From: Smallanthus sonchifolius
Lineage: Eukaryota > Streptophyta > Magnoliopsida > Asterales > Asteraceae
Length of the DNA: 64,000 nucleotides
Assembly (NCBI GenBank): GCA_023525975.1
Contig: CM042032.1
Coordinates: forward strand, 24,682,001-24,746,000
Reading direction: 5' to 3'
A program made the translations under genes and the position numbers. Position 1 is the stretch's first letter, and the number at the start of each line of letters is the position of its first letter. Below are positions 21,678-33,300 of the stretch, one piece after another. The notes beneath the pieces were generated by a model. The model was not told where the DNA came from and searched no databases. It saw nothing but the letters and a program-made list of their open reading frames with translations.

Positions 21678-24600
21678 TAGTTTTAGTTAACCTCTAGAAT
21701 TGATTTAATTTATTTAGATGAGAGTTCCGTATCCTTAGTTCATTTCTAGATCATAGTGAGAATTTTAACTCAATCTATTTAGTAGTCGGTATTCGAAGGT
21801 AAAGCGAATAACTCACCGACTAACGATATTGGATGTGTAAGGATTTGAGATATCATGGTATCATGTAACAGCGCAACGGTATCGTTGAACATTTATTATA
21901 TCAAGCAAGTGGATTTAGGAAGGTTCTTTGAATATATCGACAAGGGAACGATGTTGGCTATACCCTGAAGTGATAAAATCATCACTAGAGTCCTATGAAC
22001 AAAAGGGATTATAATAAGTGTGGTCATATTCACGTGATGCGTAAGTCATTAAAAAAATTTCTTATCGGTGTGAAGTAAAATAACGAGTTTTCCCAATTCA
22101 AGTGATCAACGCACACACCAAGTAATCAATCAAGGATTAGCTGTCGGAGCATTTCATTATGTGATCATTCTCATCAGAGTGTAAATGTATGATCACCATC
22201 TTTGATAAAGAAAGCAAAAGTGCATTCATGCACATGGATTTCCAAAAGTATAAGGGTACATATATTGTATTCATGCTCGATTTTCTCTCATGAAAATCAC
22301 ATCATGATCAAATCTAAAAGGAAATTATCAAAATTCCATTAAAGATATGTCAGATGGTTTAATGAAATGTTCACATGTTAGTTCATAACCCGGTAATTGA
22401 CCGCTCATCGCGTCTTCTCAATGTCTCGGCGCATTCAATCTTTCTAGGACGAAAATTTTAATCGACCTCTCATTTGTCTAAGCAGTATATAGGTTAGGCT
22501 TATTCGATTTAGTTCCAGGAAATAATATCGGTGTATGCAATTTTTCCCAAGGGAGGCTGAAACGGTTTAGAGGAACAGTTAATTAGTTGTCTAGGTAGTG
22601 CATTAGACAGCTATGATATGGAATAAGTATTTATGAAGACCTGATCTCTTGAGATTGATCCTGGTTTTATCAAATCTCATAACCGGTAACATTATCACGA
22701 ATGTCATTCGAAATTTGGTTTTGACTGAAACCTTGATGAAATAGGTGTCGAACAATTAACTTTGAGACAATCAAATCTCGTAGTAACATCGAATCGTCCA
22801 GATTTCTATGATTTCTCTAAAGATAAGGGTGAATCTAGATGGAGAAGAAAGAGAAAGTCAAAGTATTTGAGAATAGTCTAGTTGACTCAACTCAACAGCT
22901 ATTAAAGGTAATTGAATTTTCATGGGATTCAAAGAAAAATGTTTGAGAATTGTCTAGCCTTCATTGGCGAAAGATTTAGTTTAATACCTCATTAATCATT
23001 GTTTGCGCTGCACTTCTATTGCAGTCTGGCATTTAGGTTGAAGTATCCTGATTTGTGAACTCATGACTTGACTATCATGTCCACGAGATAGATAAGTCTT
23101 ATGGACTTCTAGACCGCAATCCGTTTACATGAAAAGGTAAACAGTCACATCGTGGAAATAGTCTCATTGAAATGGCGTTTCCCCATAACTGATTCAGAGC
23201 TTGCTAGCCCATTAAATTAGTAGTCTGTGATGTGATATCATGGTCAGTTTTGTCAAGGGCTTGACTTCTCCTTAAGTATGTGTCAAAAAAAAATATATAT
23301 GAGAATCAATTTAAAACTTCAGAGAGTCTCCAAACACGAGAACGTCATGCTCTTATGTTACTTAAAGATAAAGCATAGATATTCCAAAAGATCTTGGAAG
23401 AGTAAATATAAAATTATTATGAAAAGCGGAGAAGTCAAAAGAAATGTATATGTGTAGCCCTTCAACTGAGCAAAGTCGGCTATGACTCTTCCTTTTTTCA
23501 TCTTCCTGGTAGCGTAAAGCTTTAGACGATTATTAATTTTTAGAATCACGGAATTAAATCCTCAAATTCAACTTAGGTCCTTGATTTCCCCTAAAAGTTG
23601 GTTGGAATGGATCATGGAGTTTTAGAATTTGTCAACAACTTGATAGTACAATGTGTCTATGACTTCCCTGGCATTCGAATGGTATTATCATGACTTACCA
23701 TTACGTATTTCACTCATATCGGTTATAGTCTTAAAGTCCTTAGCAAAAGGGTTTAAGCCATAAAATTGAGGTAATGAGTGTTAAATGTCAAAGTTTTGTG
23801 TTCTCCTTGAGCATGTGTTAAGAATTCATTTCCTAACAGTAGATGCTCTAGAGCTCTTTAACTATAGAAGGCTAAGAGTAAGAGATGTGAATGTGTCTCC
23901 CCTGCAGGCCGAAATCAGAGGCTCAGTCAACCAAATGATTCTTGGGGAAATGTAAGTACAAAGGATGTAAGATTATCCACTTGTCTCTGGTCGAATTTTC
24001 ATAATACCTTATAGGCGTCACGTGTAAGGGAGTCAGAATGAGTTTCCATTTCATAACAGAAGTTGGTGCATAGCACTTCCGATGTAAACTTCAAGTAAAT
24101 GTGATACTGAGTGGTAAGATAGACCCTGAGATTACTCCGTGATTTCCAATAATAGTTGTACAATTACCGTAAGTGTTGATCGTTGCAAGGAGCAACCTGG
24201 AATTTATGTTTCTCAGGAGGATATGTTTTAGAAAGTACAAACGGATGAGGGAGACCTTCGTCGTTCAAGATCCATTAAGAGTTGGTTAGATCCAAATTGA
24301 AATTCTCTTGTTCCTCCAGAACTGCGAGAACATTACGTGAATATTTAATTAAGGAGTCCGGTTTGTTAAGGTCCGACCATTAATCGAGCGACTGGAAATT
24401 AGGAGTATAGATTAATCATGAACATTAGCTCAGACAGTAAGACTCACTAGAGTTCTCATGCGTCGCAAATTATGATTACGTGTGCACCCGCAATGATAAT
24501 TTACTTTACATGGTCCTTATAGTGTTTCTCCTATCCCAAGCTCTCAGTTTAAGAGATCTGAAATGTTCATTAGATCGTGTTATCGTGTTGCACTCTCGCA

Positions 24601-25480
24601 GAAGAGTGTGTATGTTATATCATATTACTCTTATTCATGTGTACCAATACTCGTGCATCTACCGACTAAGGCTGTCTCTGGATGGAGTTAATGGCAGAGA
24701 GACACAACCGGTGTCTTTTAATAACAGGACGTGTGCGATGGAAGTCAGGCACTATGTCAGGGCAGAGATCCTCAAATTTGTGTCGAGCAAATCATGCTCC
24801 AAGTTTGTATGTACCTGTAGATCAACATGATCCCGATGAATCTATGGGTCTCCTAACTCGTGGACTTCTCTCTCGTTTAGTCTTGCTTATCCACCTTGGG
24901 TTCCCTTCTGCTTGGGCAGTCCCGTCTGTCATATCTCATGGCTAAAGTCCTAGTCATCCCATCCGATAATTCATGAAGGAGAGTATATATACCGCACTAA
25001 ATGAAGACAACATATGTCAGAAAGAAAGCTAACTCCATGGCTAGAATAGTTGTAGGTGTGGTGCAGGTATATGTACAGGTTCAGGTATGAGTTTAGCTTG
25101 TTGTGATACTAAGATCGGTAACTAGCGACTACTACCGTGGTCGCCCAAGTTCAGCTCGTAACTTGATCTTCTAGGTTACAGTGTGTTGAGTACCCGTCAT
25201 CCTTGATTCAAAATCTGAATAGTGATACTCTATTGGGTCATATTGTAGGTGTTTATTGTTTCCACATACCACGTGATTGTATTTAGTACTAACTTAGCTA
25301 ATGTTACGCTAGTGCAATCACATACAATAATAGTCAACTCAAGTTGTTCGCAACGGTTGGAATTTTATATTCAAGTCTTGGGTGTTCTTAGTGTGATGTA
25401 AGCCTTAGAGATATTGGTCCCTAAATGAGTCTGGATAGAGCCTAGGCGTCACTACGGAGACCTAATTCGCTAAAACCATT
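21678..25480 (-). other. LARD1 internal region, non-coding
   Basis: About 3.8 kb without any frame I can relate to gag, protease, RT, RNase H or integrase on either strand. The longest frames (for example 24480-24830 plus, 116 codons) show no domain or repeat logic. A 16-bp block ATTACGTGTGCACCCG at 24475-24490 also occurs in the non-coding interior of Gyp2 (30213-30228) in the same orientation, hinting at a shared non-autonomous backbone. Confidence 0.75.
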
Positions 25481-25493
25481 GGCTCTGATACCA
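25481..25493 (-). other. LARD1 primer-binding site
   Basis: GGCTCTGATACCA in plus coordinates is the reverse of TGGTATCAGAGCC. It lies 3 nt from the 5' LTR at 25497 and is of initiator tRNA-Met type. Confidence 0.92.
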
Positions 25494-25496
25494 ATC

Positions 25497-28400
25497 TGTC
25501 ACACCCCCAAATTTATTTACTTAATAATAAATAAATAAATCCAGGTTGCAACGATTGGTAACATTACACAACAGCGGAAGCTAAAATAAAGATATCTAAA
25601 GTATCGAACACTTTTACAAATACTAACATGATACAATACATTGATCTAAATCCACCTAGAACAAAATGGGCGTGAGGTTTGAGAATAATAATTCATCGAC
25701 TTCTAGGGTTTAATCCAATTGGTTAACCAATTCCAACCGTGCCATAACTATGTGTTACCTGAAAAACATATTTGAAAATGTCAACACGAAGGTTGGTGAG
25801 TTCACAGGGTTAGCGGTCTCGATGTAAATCAGTTTTCCTTGAAAACATTGATATAGTGTACATGGCCATAATATAAAACCGTTTTCCTCGAAAACATGTG
25901 GTGACTTCAGAGTCATAAGGTGAAGACATTGAAAAAATGTACCTGGCCATAATATGAAACCGTTTTCCCCGAAAACCTTGAAAATGTGTTCATGGACTTA
26001 ATATAGAACCGTTTTCCTCGAAAACATTTGATGACCTTATCGTCATAAAGTGAGTCGTTTTCCCAATGGAAACGTGTAAATGAGTTTATACCCGTGTTAA
26101 GCCCTCTTTGATGATAGCCAAAACAAGTAGCGGTTTCATGTGTATATGATAAACAAAACAAGTAATGTTGACCCATCCGTAAACTAGCTAGGAATACGAA
26201 TAATATGTACACACATGAGGCATAACCAAACCATGACACAGGTGTTTTGCCCCTCACTCGTACCTCACGAGCAAATGTTTGAACACTATGCGGTCATTTG
26301 GCCAGAGGGACCCATGGTTAGCGCGACTAACCATGACCGGGGGTGTCAATCCCAATAGTACTATCCATAGAATCCCAGGCTAATCTATACCTGATGATTA
26401 TAAATATGATGGTCAGGGGACTTCCAGCGCTCTATATGTGTTAACTCATGCAAACATAAAGGTCGGGTCTTGTTTTCTTGTTATCATACAAAAAGTAGTT
26501 GTAAATATACTTCGTGTTCTTCAAACGTATCAAGTAAATATCTTTCATGTTTTGAAACGTGTAAAGCAAGTATGTTTCTCCCCCGATGTTTCTAAAACAT
26601 TTAAAAAATAAAGAGGGGCCGTGAACTCACCTGAATTTCCTCTGTATCATGAATTTCAATTAATGATGTTCGTCGGCCTTGTTCCTACCCACTTTCTACA
26701 AAAGTAATTATATACTATTGAGAATTAAGGACCAACCCGAATTTCTACATGCCTATCTTAGCGTCTCACTACCGGTGTTGCAAAATGCACGTTACCATGG
26801 CGTCGACTCTCACATAGCCAACGGTGATTTAGACGTCTTAACGGCTTAGAGTCTTCTAATACCTCGTATAAATGCTTATGAAACCACTGTATTATTATTG
26901 TGATGGATTTAGGATTTTTTTTCTTGAAAATGTAAGTAATTCCATCCGAAAATTGTTTTTGTCAAAAATATATTTTCTCGCGTAATGACGTACTTCTAAA
27001 ATCTATTCGTTTCGTGTCGAACTTCCCCGAATCCCAAACACGTCATAGTTTGTGAACTCAGTTATGATTTTGAAAAATAATATACTTTCACAAAATGCTT
27101 TCCAAAATGCTAAGTGTTATATTTTTACAAAAAATCGACATTATAACGGCTGTAATCGGAGTTGTCCCAATCGACAAAAGTTCGTTTTAAATCCAAATAT
27201 CAAATCCCATCACAACAACAATATATATTAACCGAATCCAAAAGGAGAGGACGATAGTACGAACCTATTTCACCAAAGGTTTTATTATCTATATGTATAT
27301 GTCTCGTGACATGTAAATGCATGATTCAAATCATAATCCATGATTTCTTGAACAAAATCCATCTACTATATATATACATATATATATATATATACTTATT
27401 TGTACATAAATTTTGTTATGGATGAGTTTAACCAAGCCATTAGTGATGTTAACTTAGGGTTTTTAGTCCAAATCCTTTATTTTTTTTTTAAATATATACA
27501 TACTTTTACATGTAGCCTTTTGAACTAACATGATTCATTCAACACTTCGTTTAGTGAAATAATATGATCCAAGACTTTAAATACTTTGATATACTTGTAT
27601 AAAAATACTCATTTATACATCTATGTACCTCATGTATATTTTAAATTCCATAGCTTTCAAAATTTATATATCTTTCCATAACTTTTAGCATAAACACTAA
27701 CATAATCATGATTTTTTTTAAAGATTACACTAGTTAATGTATATAAACCTAGATGAATAAGGTCAATATTTTAGATGATGATGATCCACTTTATGACACC
27801 ATTTTTGCTTTCAAATTATGAAATCATGAACATAAAAGCATAACTTGAAATATTTTAGATGATGATGATCCACTTTATGACACCATTTTTGCTTTCAAAT
27901 TATGAAATCACGAACATAAAAGCATAACTTGACATCCTTGAAAATTAGAACTCGTAACTTGTCATACATATACATATCTAACGGATTTTAGTTCAAGAAT
28001 CATGGGATGATCCTAAGAAAATGTGAAAGGATACAAGATTAAGAAGTATACCCTTGGCTAGATGAAGAAATGATGAAGATCCTAGAGTCTTTGAGAACTT
28101 GAGTTTACATCCAAGCAAAACGAACTCAGAATTTAAGGTGACTTTCGAGTAGGATTTTGATAGTTTTAGAAACCCAAATGACTTGTGGTTTCCATCTCAA
28201 AACAAGCAAAATAAAAGAGGTATCCAGAATCGGGCTGCTCGTTGTAGTTGCCTTGTGACGGCTGTTTGGTGGCCGAATACTTCATCGATTCGAGAGATTC
28301 CAGTTCGGTTTGTTAGAGGACTCATAGAGCTTTGTTTCAAGAGCAAAATGAGGTAATTTGGCAAAGAAACGAGGGAGATATGACCATACGAAATCGACTA

Positions 28401-29367
28401 AAATTTATGTTCGAACCTGTCCAGTATTTGGGGTTTGTTTTCGGTTTCAAGTTAAAGAAAAGAGAGAGATGAACGATTTTGTGTGTGATTGGGAGTAGAA
28501 ATGATTAAATGGGGGTTGTTCTTGATATTTACTAAAAGATTACATGGTCATTTTGCCTCAAAAGTCAAGACCTTGAGTGAAAGAGTGAACAAAACAAAGA
28601 AAATATTAAAGGACGTGTATGGGGGCTTGGCTACGGCAGAACCAAGAAGAAAAGGGGGGATGGGGTGTTGATTTGGTTAAATGCCCACATGTTGACTTTG
28701 TGGTTCATGTAGGATGAATGACTAGCTTCATGTTTATCCACTCAAATATACATAAGTTTTTATGTATAATAGTTAATAATAAAACTATAACTTGACCAGT
28801 TATGTATTTATGAACTAGTTAAGGTTCATATAGTATAAAAATCATGATCATATATAAGTATATATGTAAACGGATGATGACTTAAACATTTGTAGGAGAA
28901 TTTATAAAAATTCTAACTTATAGAGGTTTAGACGAATTTCTAAATCGTGAAACGATCGGTTTTGGTTTTCCATTGTCAATAGAATTGAATAGTATACTTG
29001 TTATGGATTTATGAGTGATAATTAGATAAAATCCATATAAAACGACCTTTGTATGTAAGCTTGCATATTAAGTGATTAAAATTACACATTTGTAATTTCT
29101 AATATACTGATAATTCCATAAAGTTTTGAAAGAATCTTGTAACACTTGAACATATAATTTGTATCACATTATTTTGTATGTAAATAGAGTACTAAATTTT
29201 AAATCACCAATACTTGTTAATATGTCTTATATGGTATGGATCCCAATCCATAAAATTGCATTATCACAACGATCTAGTTCACAATATTCACCAAGTCTCA
29301 ATCCATTATGCTTGGTAATTCACTATCTACATGAATAGTAAATTACTTGAATTTGGTGATTGTCACA
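25497..29367 (-). repeat. LARD1 5' LTR (right copy)
   Basis: 3871 bp. It is longer than the other copy mainly because an 84-bp segment is tandemly duplicated (27765-27848 and 27849-27932). The GTTTTC...GAAAAC repeats recur at about 25831-26075. On the minus strand, a donor-like GTGAGT (26630-26625), CCCC 12 nt later, a hairpin (25801-25780) and a TTTTTCAGGT site (ending near 25759) form the LTR intron-like module. Confidence 0.93.
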
Positions 29368-29372
29368 CTAAC

Positions 29373-29616
29373 TGGACTAATTGTGTTTGTGTGAGATAAC
29401 AGAACTTGAGTTTACGGAGTTATCTCCAAATAGTCGGATGTCACATCATACATATATATTTTTTTGTAAGGCTAAAATATGAATTTATACGAATGAAATT
29501 CTGAATTTAATACACTTTTGTAATTATGGTTAATGTGACACAATATAATGAACCAGAATTGGAGTTGAAATGCTATTACTGCACAAAACAAGGCATAAGA
29601 AATAGTAGATGTTACA
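29373..29616 (-). repeat. Gyp2 3' LTR, right part
   Basis: Resumes directly after the LARD1 target duplication and ends at the LTR terminus (TGTTACA in plus coordinates, 29610-29616). The first 140 bp match the end of the right-hand Gyp2 LTR (35420-35509). The remaining part has no partner there because that LTR is truncated. Confidence 0.85.
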
Positions 29617-29650
29617 ATATCCCCTAATTGAGGGAATTTCGTCCCGAAAT
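29617..29650 (-). promoter_or_regulatory. Gyp2 polypurine tract and pre-PPT hairpin
   Basis: In plus coordinates, a pyrimidine-rich stretch with CCCC next to the LTR and ATTTCG-TCC-CGAAAT at 29636-29650. This is the same layout as in Gyp1 and Gyp4. Confidence 0.8.
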
Positions 29651-29775
29651 TCAACTAGTTGAAGCTACTGTCTCAGGAAAAGATGTGGGTACTTAAGCTT
29701 CATTTGGTCCTCTCGTTCCCAAGTAAACTCGGGACCGCGTCTAGAATCCCAACGAACTTTGACTGTTGGTTTGGG
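29651..29775 (-). pseudogene. pol: Gyp2 pol remnant: chromodomain-like end of integrase
   Basis: On the minus strand this short piece encodes the last part of integrase, with VKVRWDSRRGPEFTWERED and KYPHLF, then the stop and the pre-PPT hairpin. It matches the Gyp1 tail at about 10190-10306. All of protease, RT, RNase H and the integrase core are absent from Gyp2, so this is a deletion boundary, not a gene. Confidence 0.85.
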
Positions 29776-31395
29776 GAATACGACTGATAATAAGGTTTAG
29801 GTTTGATACTCAAAGTCATGCATGAATGATGATTGTGAATTTAGTTTCGAAATGAACTTAAGGAGAAAATCTATCGAATAATAATTTGGATCCTTAAGGT
29901 GAAATGCATTACATGGAATGGATTTGATGGGAATTTGATGATTAGGGTTTGTTTTAGATTGTAGTCTAATATGCTCAAGAATTTTTAGTGGATAAAGGAA
30001 TTCACAAACATTGGTCTAGGTCAAAACTTCACGTGACACAAACAATGCTACTTCTGATAATGTGACAGAGCACTTATATATAGGAAGTACCATCGGCGTA
30101 TCCACCATGCCCTTGTCGTATCACATTAGTTCCGTTGCTATATATCACGATAGGTTTTATATCATTACACACGACAAAATTTACTATGTTTTCCCACGCG
30201 CTCATTTTCATAATTACGTGTGCACCCGTAATTACTTGAATCGTCGCATGGTCTGTATAGATCGTTCTATTGTGTGTTGGTCAAGGGAGGTCACAAAATT
30301 TCTTAGTTCGTATCTATTGTTTTCACGTTTGTGTTGCTTATGAATACATGTGTCCCTAGATAGTAAGGTCATTCAGGAAAGCTAAGGAGTAAAAATGTAG
30401 TATATCCTAAAGTTACATGGCTTACTCGTGTTTGAACAAGAATACGTCAAACCCCGAATAGTTTAAAAATGTTGCAGCCTCCTCATGTTTGAACAAGAAC
30501 ATGTCAAACCCCGAGTAGCTCCAAGGTGTTATAGCTTTCAACTTTAGTGAATAAAGTGTGTGTTCATGCCTTGCGTAAAATGTGATCAGTCAATTGTAAC
30601 AATTGTAAACAATTTAGTCTCATGTATAATGTAAACACTTAAGCTTCATGTATGATCTAGTGTTATGCACCTTGTAAACGAATAGGTTCCATGTATAATG
30701 TGAATAGTGTAGTACCATGTATATAGTAAACAATGGGTCTTATGTATGAGGTGAACAATTTAATATTTATGTATTTTGTAAGCAACCAAGTTTTCATGTA
30801 TAATGTAAACAGTTAAATATCATGTGTATCGTGAACAACTAAGTTTCATGTATCAAGTAATCAATGGTGTATCATGTATAATGTAAACAACTGAGTTTCA
30901 TGTATCAGGTAATCAATCCTGTATCATGTATATTGTAAACAACTGAGTTTCATGTATCATGTAATCAATCGTATATCATGTATGTTGCAAAAAACTAAGT
31001 TTCATGTTTAATGTAATCAATCCTGTATCATGTATATTGTAAACAACTAAGTTTCATGTGTAATGTGGACGTTCATGTGTAAGCTATTGAATCTTATGAG
31101 TAATGTAAACTATCGAATTCTGTAGATGGTTGAGTGTTGCGGACAAGCGTGTTGTTTGGTGTTCATGTATAATGTGGGTAGTCGAGTTTTATACATATAT
31201 ATATATTTTTAAATTCATAAGTACTTAAACGAATGGTTAATGGGGAATTGATTCGTCTTCTTGAAGTTGGCTAACAAGCTCGAATTTATGGTGACGACTT
31301 TAATAGGTGTAAATAGTTCAAACAATGACAGGATAACGTAAATGATTACAATGCGTAATTTATTCTAGATTAGATCTCTATTAGGCTCCATCTGG
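29776..31395 (-). other. Gyp2 non-coding interior with CATGTAT minisatellite
   Basis: This replaces the missing pol. From about 30590 to 31170 it is a degenerate tandem repeat built on CATGTATAATGTAAACAA. Around 30842-31060 there are about four good copies of a 52-bp unit. The 16-bp block shared with LARD1 lies at 30213-30228. Small frames (for example 30062-30343 plus) have no support as genes. Confidence 0.75.
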
Positions 31396-32608
31396 CAGTA
31401 GCTTCAATTGGTCTCATTCACTGCCTCGGTATTGACTTGAGTTTCATTGGTGTTTATGTTGAAGGCACACCCCCGAGCACCACCTTGCTTTGCATTGGTT
31501 ATCCTTGGACATTGGTTTCGGAAGTGGTTTGGATTACCACATTCATAACAAACACGACCATTAGTAATTGTCGGTACAACTTGATTGCCAACTTGCTGAT
31601 TGGCTCGGTTTCCCTGGTTGACTTGACTAACAGGTGGCCCGGATTGGCAAGTGTTTGCTACATGACCATACCTTCCCCAATTGGTACATAGACATCATGG
31701 CATGTTTGGGAAGTGATGGTAATTGCATGTTTTGCACAAAGGGTTGTTGCCCACATATGGTTTTTTATTCTAGTTTTGGACTAGGGGGCAACATGGTTGA
31801 TCGGTAGAGCAGGGGTAACGGCAGCAAAGTTACGTTTCTTATTGTAGTGAGGAAGTTTGGGTTTGTCTTCCTTATAGGGTTCAGAAGAGGTTGCTGGGTT
31901 ATTGAACTTCTTTGCATCTTTCCTTGTAAACGTTCCCGCTTTCACATGGGTGTCAGTTAATGTGGCAGCTAGGCGGACAACGTCTTCAAGGGTAGTAGGA
32001 TTTCTTCCTAGAACAGTATCCTGGATCTTCATGGGTAGGCCACCGATGTATTTCTCAATGCACCGATTCAGTGGTGTGACCATGTGAGGCACAAGATAAC
32101 TCAACTCATGGAAACGAGTTGTATAGACCAAGTTCTCACCACTGTGTTGGGTAAGATCCCAAAACTCAGCCTCGAGCTTCTTCATCTCATTGTGAGGACA
32201 GAACTTCTCGGTCATGAGCCTCTTAACTTCATCCCATGGCAAGGCCATGGTTACATCCACACCCCGGTTCCTCTTCTCACCATTCCACCAAGTGAGCGCC
32301 TGTTTTTGAAATACGCTGGTGGCATAGCGAACCCAGAGATTGTCAAGGCAATCACTGTTGAGGAAGGTTTTTTCAGTGTATTCAAACCATTGAAGGATAC
32401 CCGTAGCTCCTTTGGTGCAATAAAAATTGATGGGGTTGCATGAGTTAAAGTACTTGAAAGTGCATGGGGGTGGGTTGGTACCACCACCAGTAGCACTACC
32501 ACTATTGTTGTTGTTGGCCTGAGCGAGTTGGTTCACAAGTTGGGTGAGAATAGCAGCAAGATCAGTGCTGTTGTTGTTTTTGGTCTCGTTGGCACGACGG
32601 GGAGGCAT
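31396..32608 (-). pseudogene. gag: Gyp2 gag with zinc knuckles (broken)
   Basis: It starts MPPRR like Gyp1, followed by an Asn-rich N-terminus and the gag domain with ALTWWNGEKR, PWDEVKRLMTEKFCP and LVPHMVTPLNRCIEKYIGGLP. The frame of 275 codons ends at a TAG (31781-31783) after INHVAP. A frameshift near 31765 follows, after which the knuckle region is still readable on the minus strand (TCNYHHFPNMP, then CYECGNPNHFRNQCP and GGARGCAFNIN) down to about 31400. The protease that should follow is absent. This copy alone would make a truncated gag; in its ancestor gag plus zinc knuckles without pol may have been the only product. Confidence 0.88.
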
Positions 32609-33284
32609 AATATAGATTTAAACAACATAAGGAGAGAGGTAAGAATTTATGAGAATGTTTGGATTAAAAGGAATAAGAGAATAAACAAACTTAAGGAATC
32701 ATAGTTTGGATTGCACTCATATAGTAATATAACCACATGAATGCTATGACATATTAAGGTTAATTAAACTTATATAACTTTCAAGGAGACATGCTTTAGC
32801 CTATAAGTAAACACTCATCCCGGGAATTCCCAGGAAAGCATACAGATCCCTCGGTTGATTGGGATTTATATGAAATGCTTTCCTAGATAGAGAACCCATG
32901 ATACACGTGTCACCCTTCCAGATTGCACGTGTCCTCTAATAATTACCAAATTTTAAAACCTTAGTGAGGTGTAAAAGAATGTTTAATAGACTTATGAGTA
33001 TGACGTTTCACATGCTATAATGATGATGATATATAAGTAGGCAAGGATGATATGAGGCTTAGGGTATGGGTGTGGATATTTTTATTTAGTTTATTATTTA
33101 GATATAGCCTAATAAGTTATGAAGTCTAAAAAATAGGCATTAAATAAATTAACACATAATATATTAGATATGAAGCACATAGCATGTAGCATATATCATA
33201 TAATCATAGAGCATGGCATATGGTTGGTGTCCTAAGGTTATAGTCTAGGTCATGGGTGTCTAATAACCTAATTCCCTATAACCT
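32609..33284 (-). promoter_or_regulatory. Gyp2 untranslated leader with conserved palindrome
   Basis: Minus-strand leader. GGGAATTCCC is at 32822-32831 within the block conserved with Gyp1 and Gyp3. No coding content is seen. Confidence 0.6.
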
Positions 33285-33300
33285 GGCTCTGATACCTATC
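33285..33300 (-). other. Gyp2 primer-binding site
   Basis: GGCTCTGATACCTATC in plus coordinates, adjoining the LTR at 33301. It is the tRNA-Met type site with one change at the LTR-proximal side (ACCT instead of ACCA). Confidence 0.88.

Larger units (their letters stand above)
17864..29367 (-). mobile_element. LARD1: large non-coding LTR element (LARD-type, gypsy-like ends)
   Basis: A complete 11.5-kb element bounded by the duplicated target CTAAC (17859-17863 and 29368-29372). The LTRs are 17864-21641 and 25497-29367. A tRNA-Met primer site on the minus strand adjoins the right LTR, and a polypurine tract adjoins the left one, so the element reads right to left. The 3.9-kb internal region codes for no recognisable gag or pol. 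The pre-PPT hairpin AGTTTCG-TCCT-CGAAACT is of gypsy type, pointing to mobilisation by a gypsy partner. The LTR copies are very similar, apart from an 84-bp tandem duplication and scattered changes. Confidence 0.93.

Noticed and set aside
24480..24945. Two overlapping plus-strand frames (116 and 87 codons) in the LARD1 interior
   Set aside because: Opposite to the element's direction, no similarity to known domains that I can see, and length within chance for this composition.
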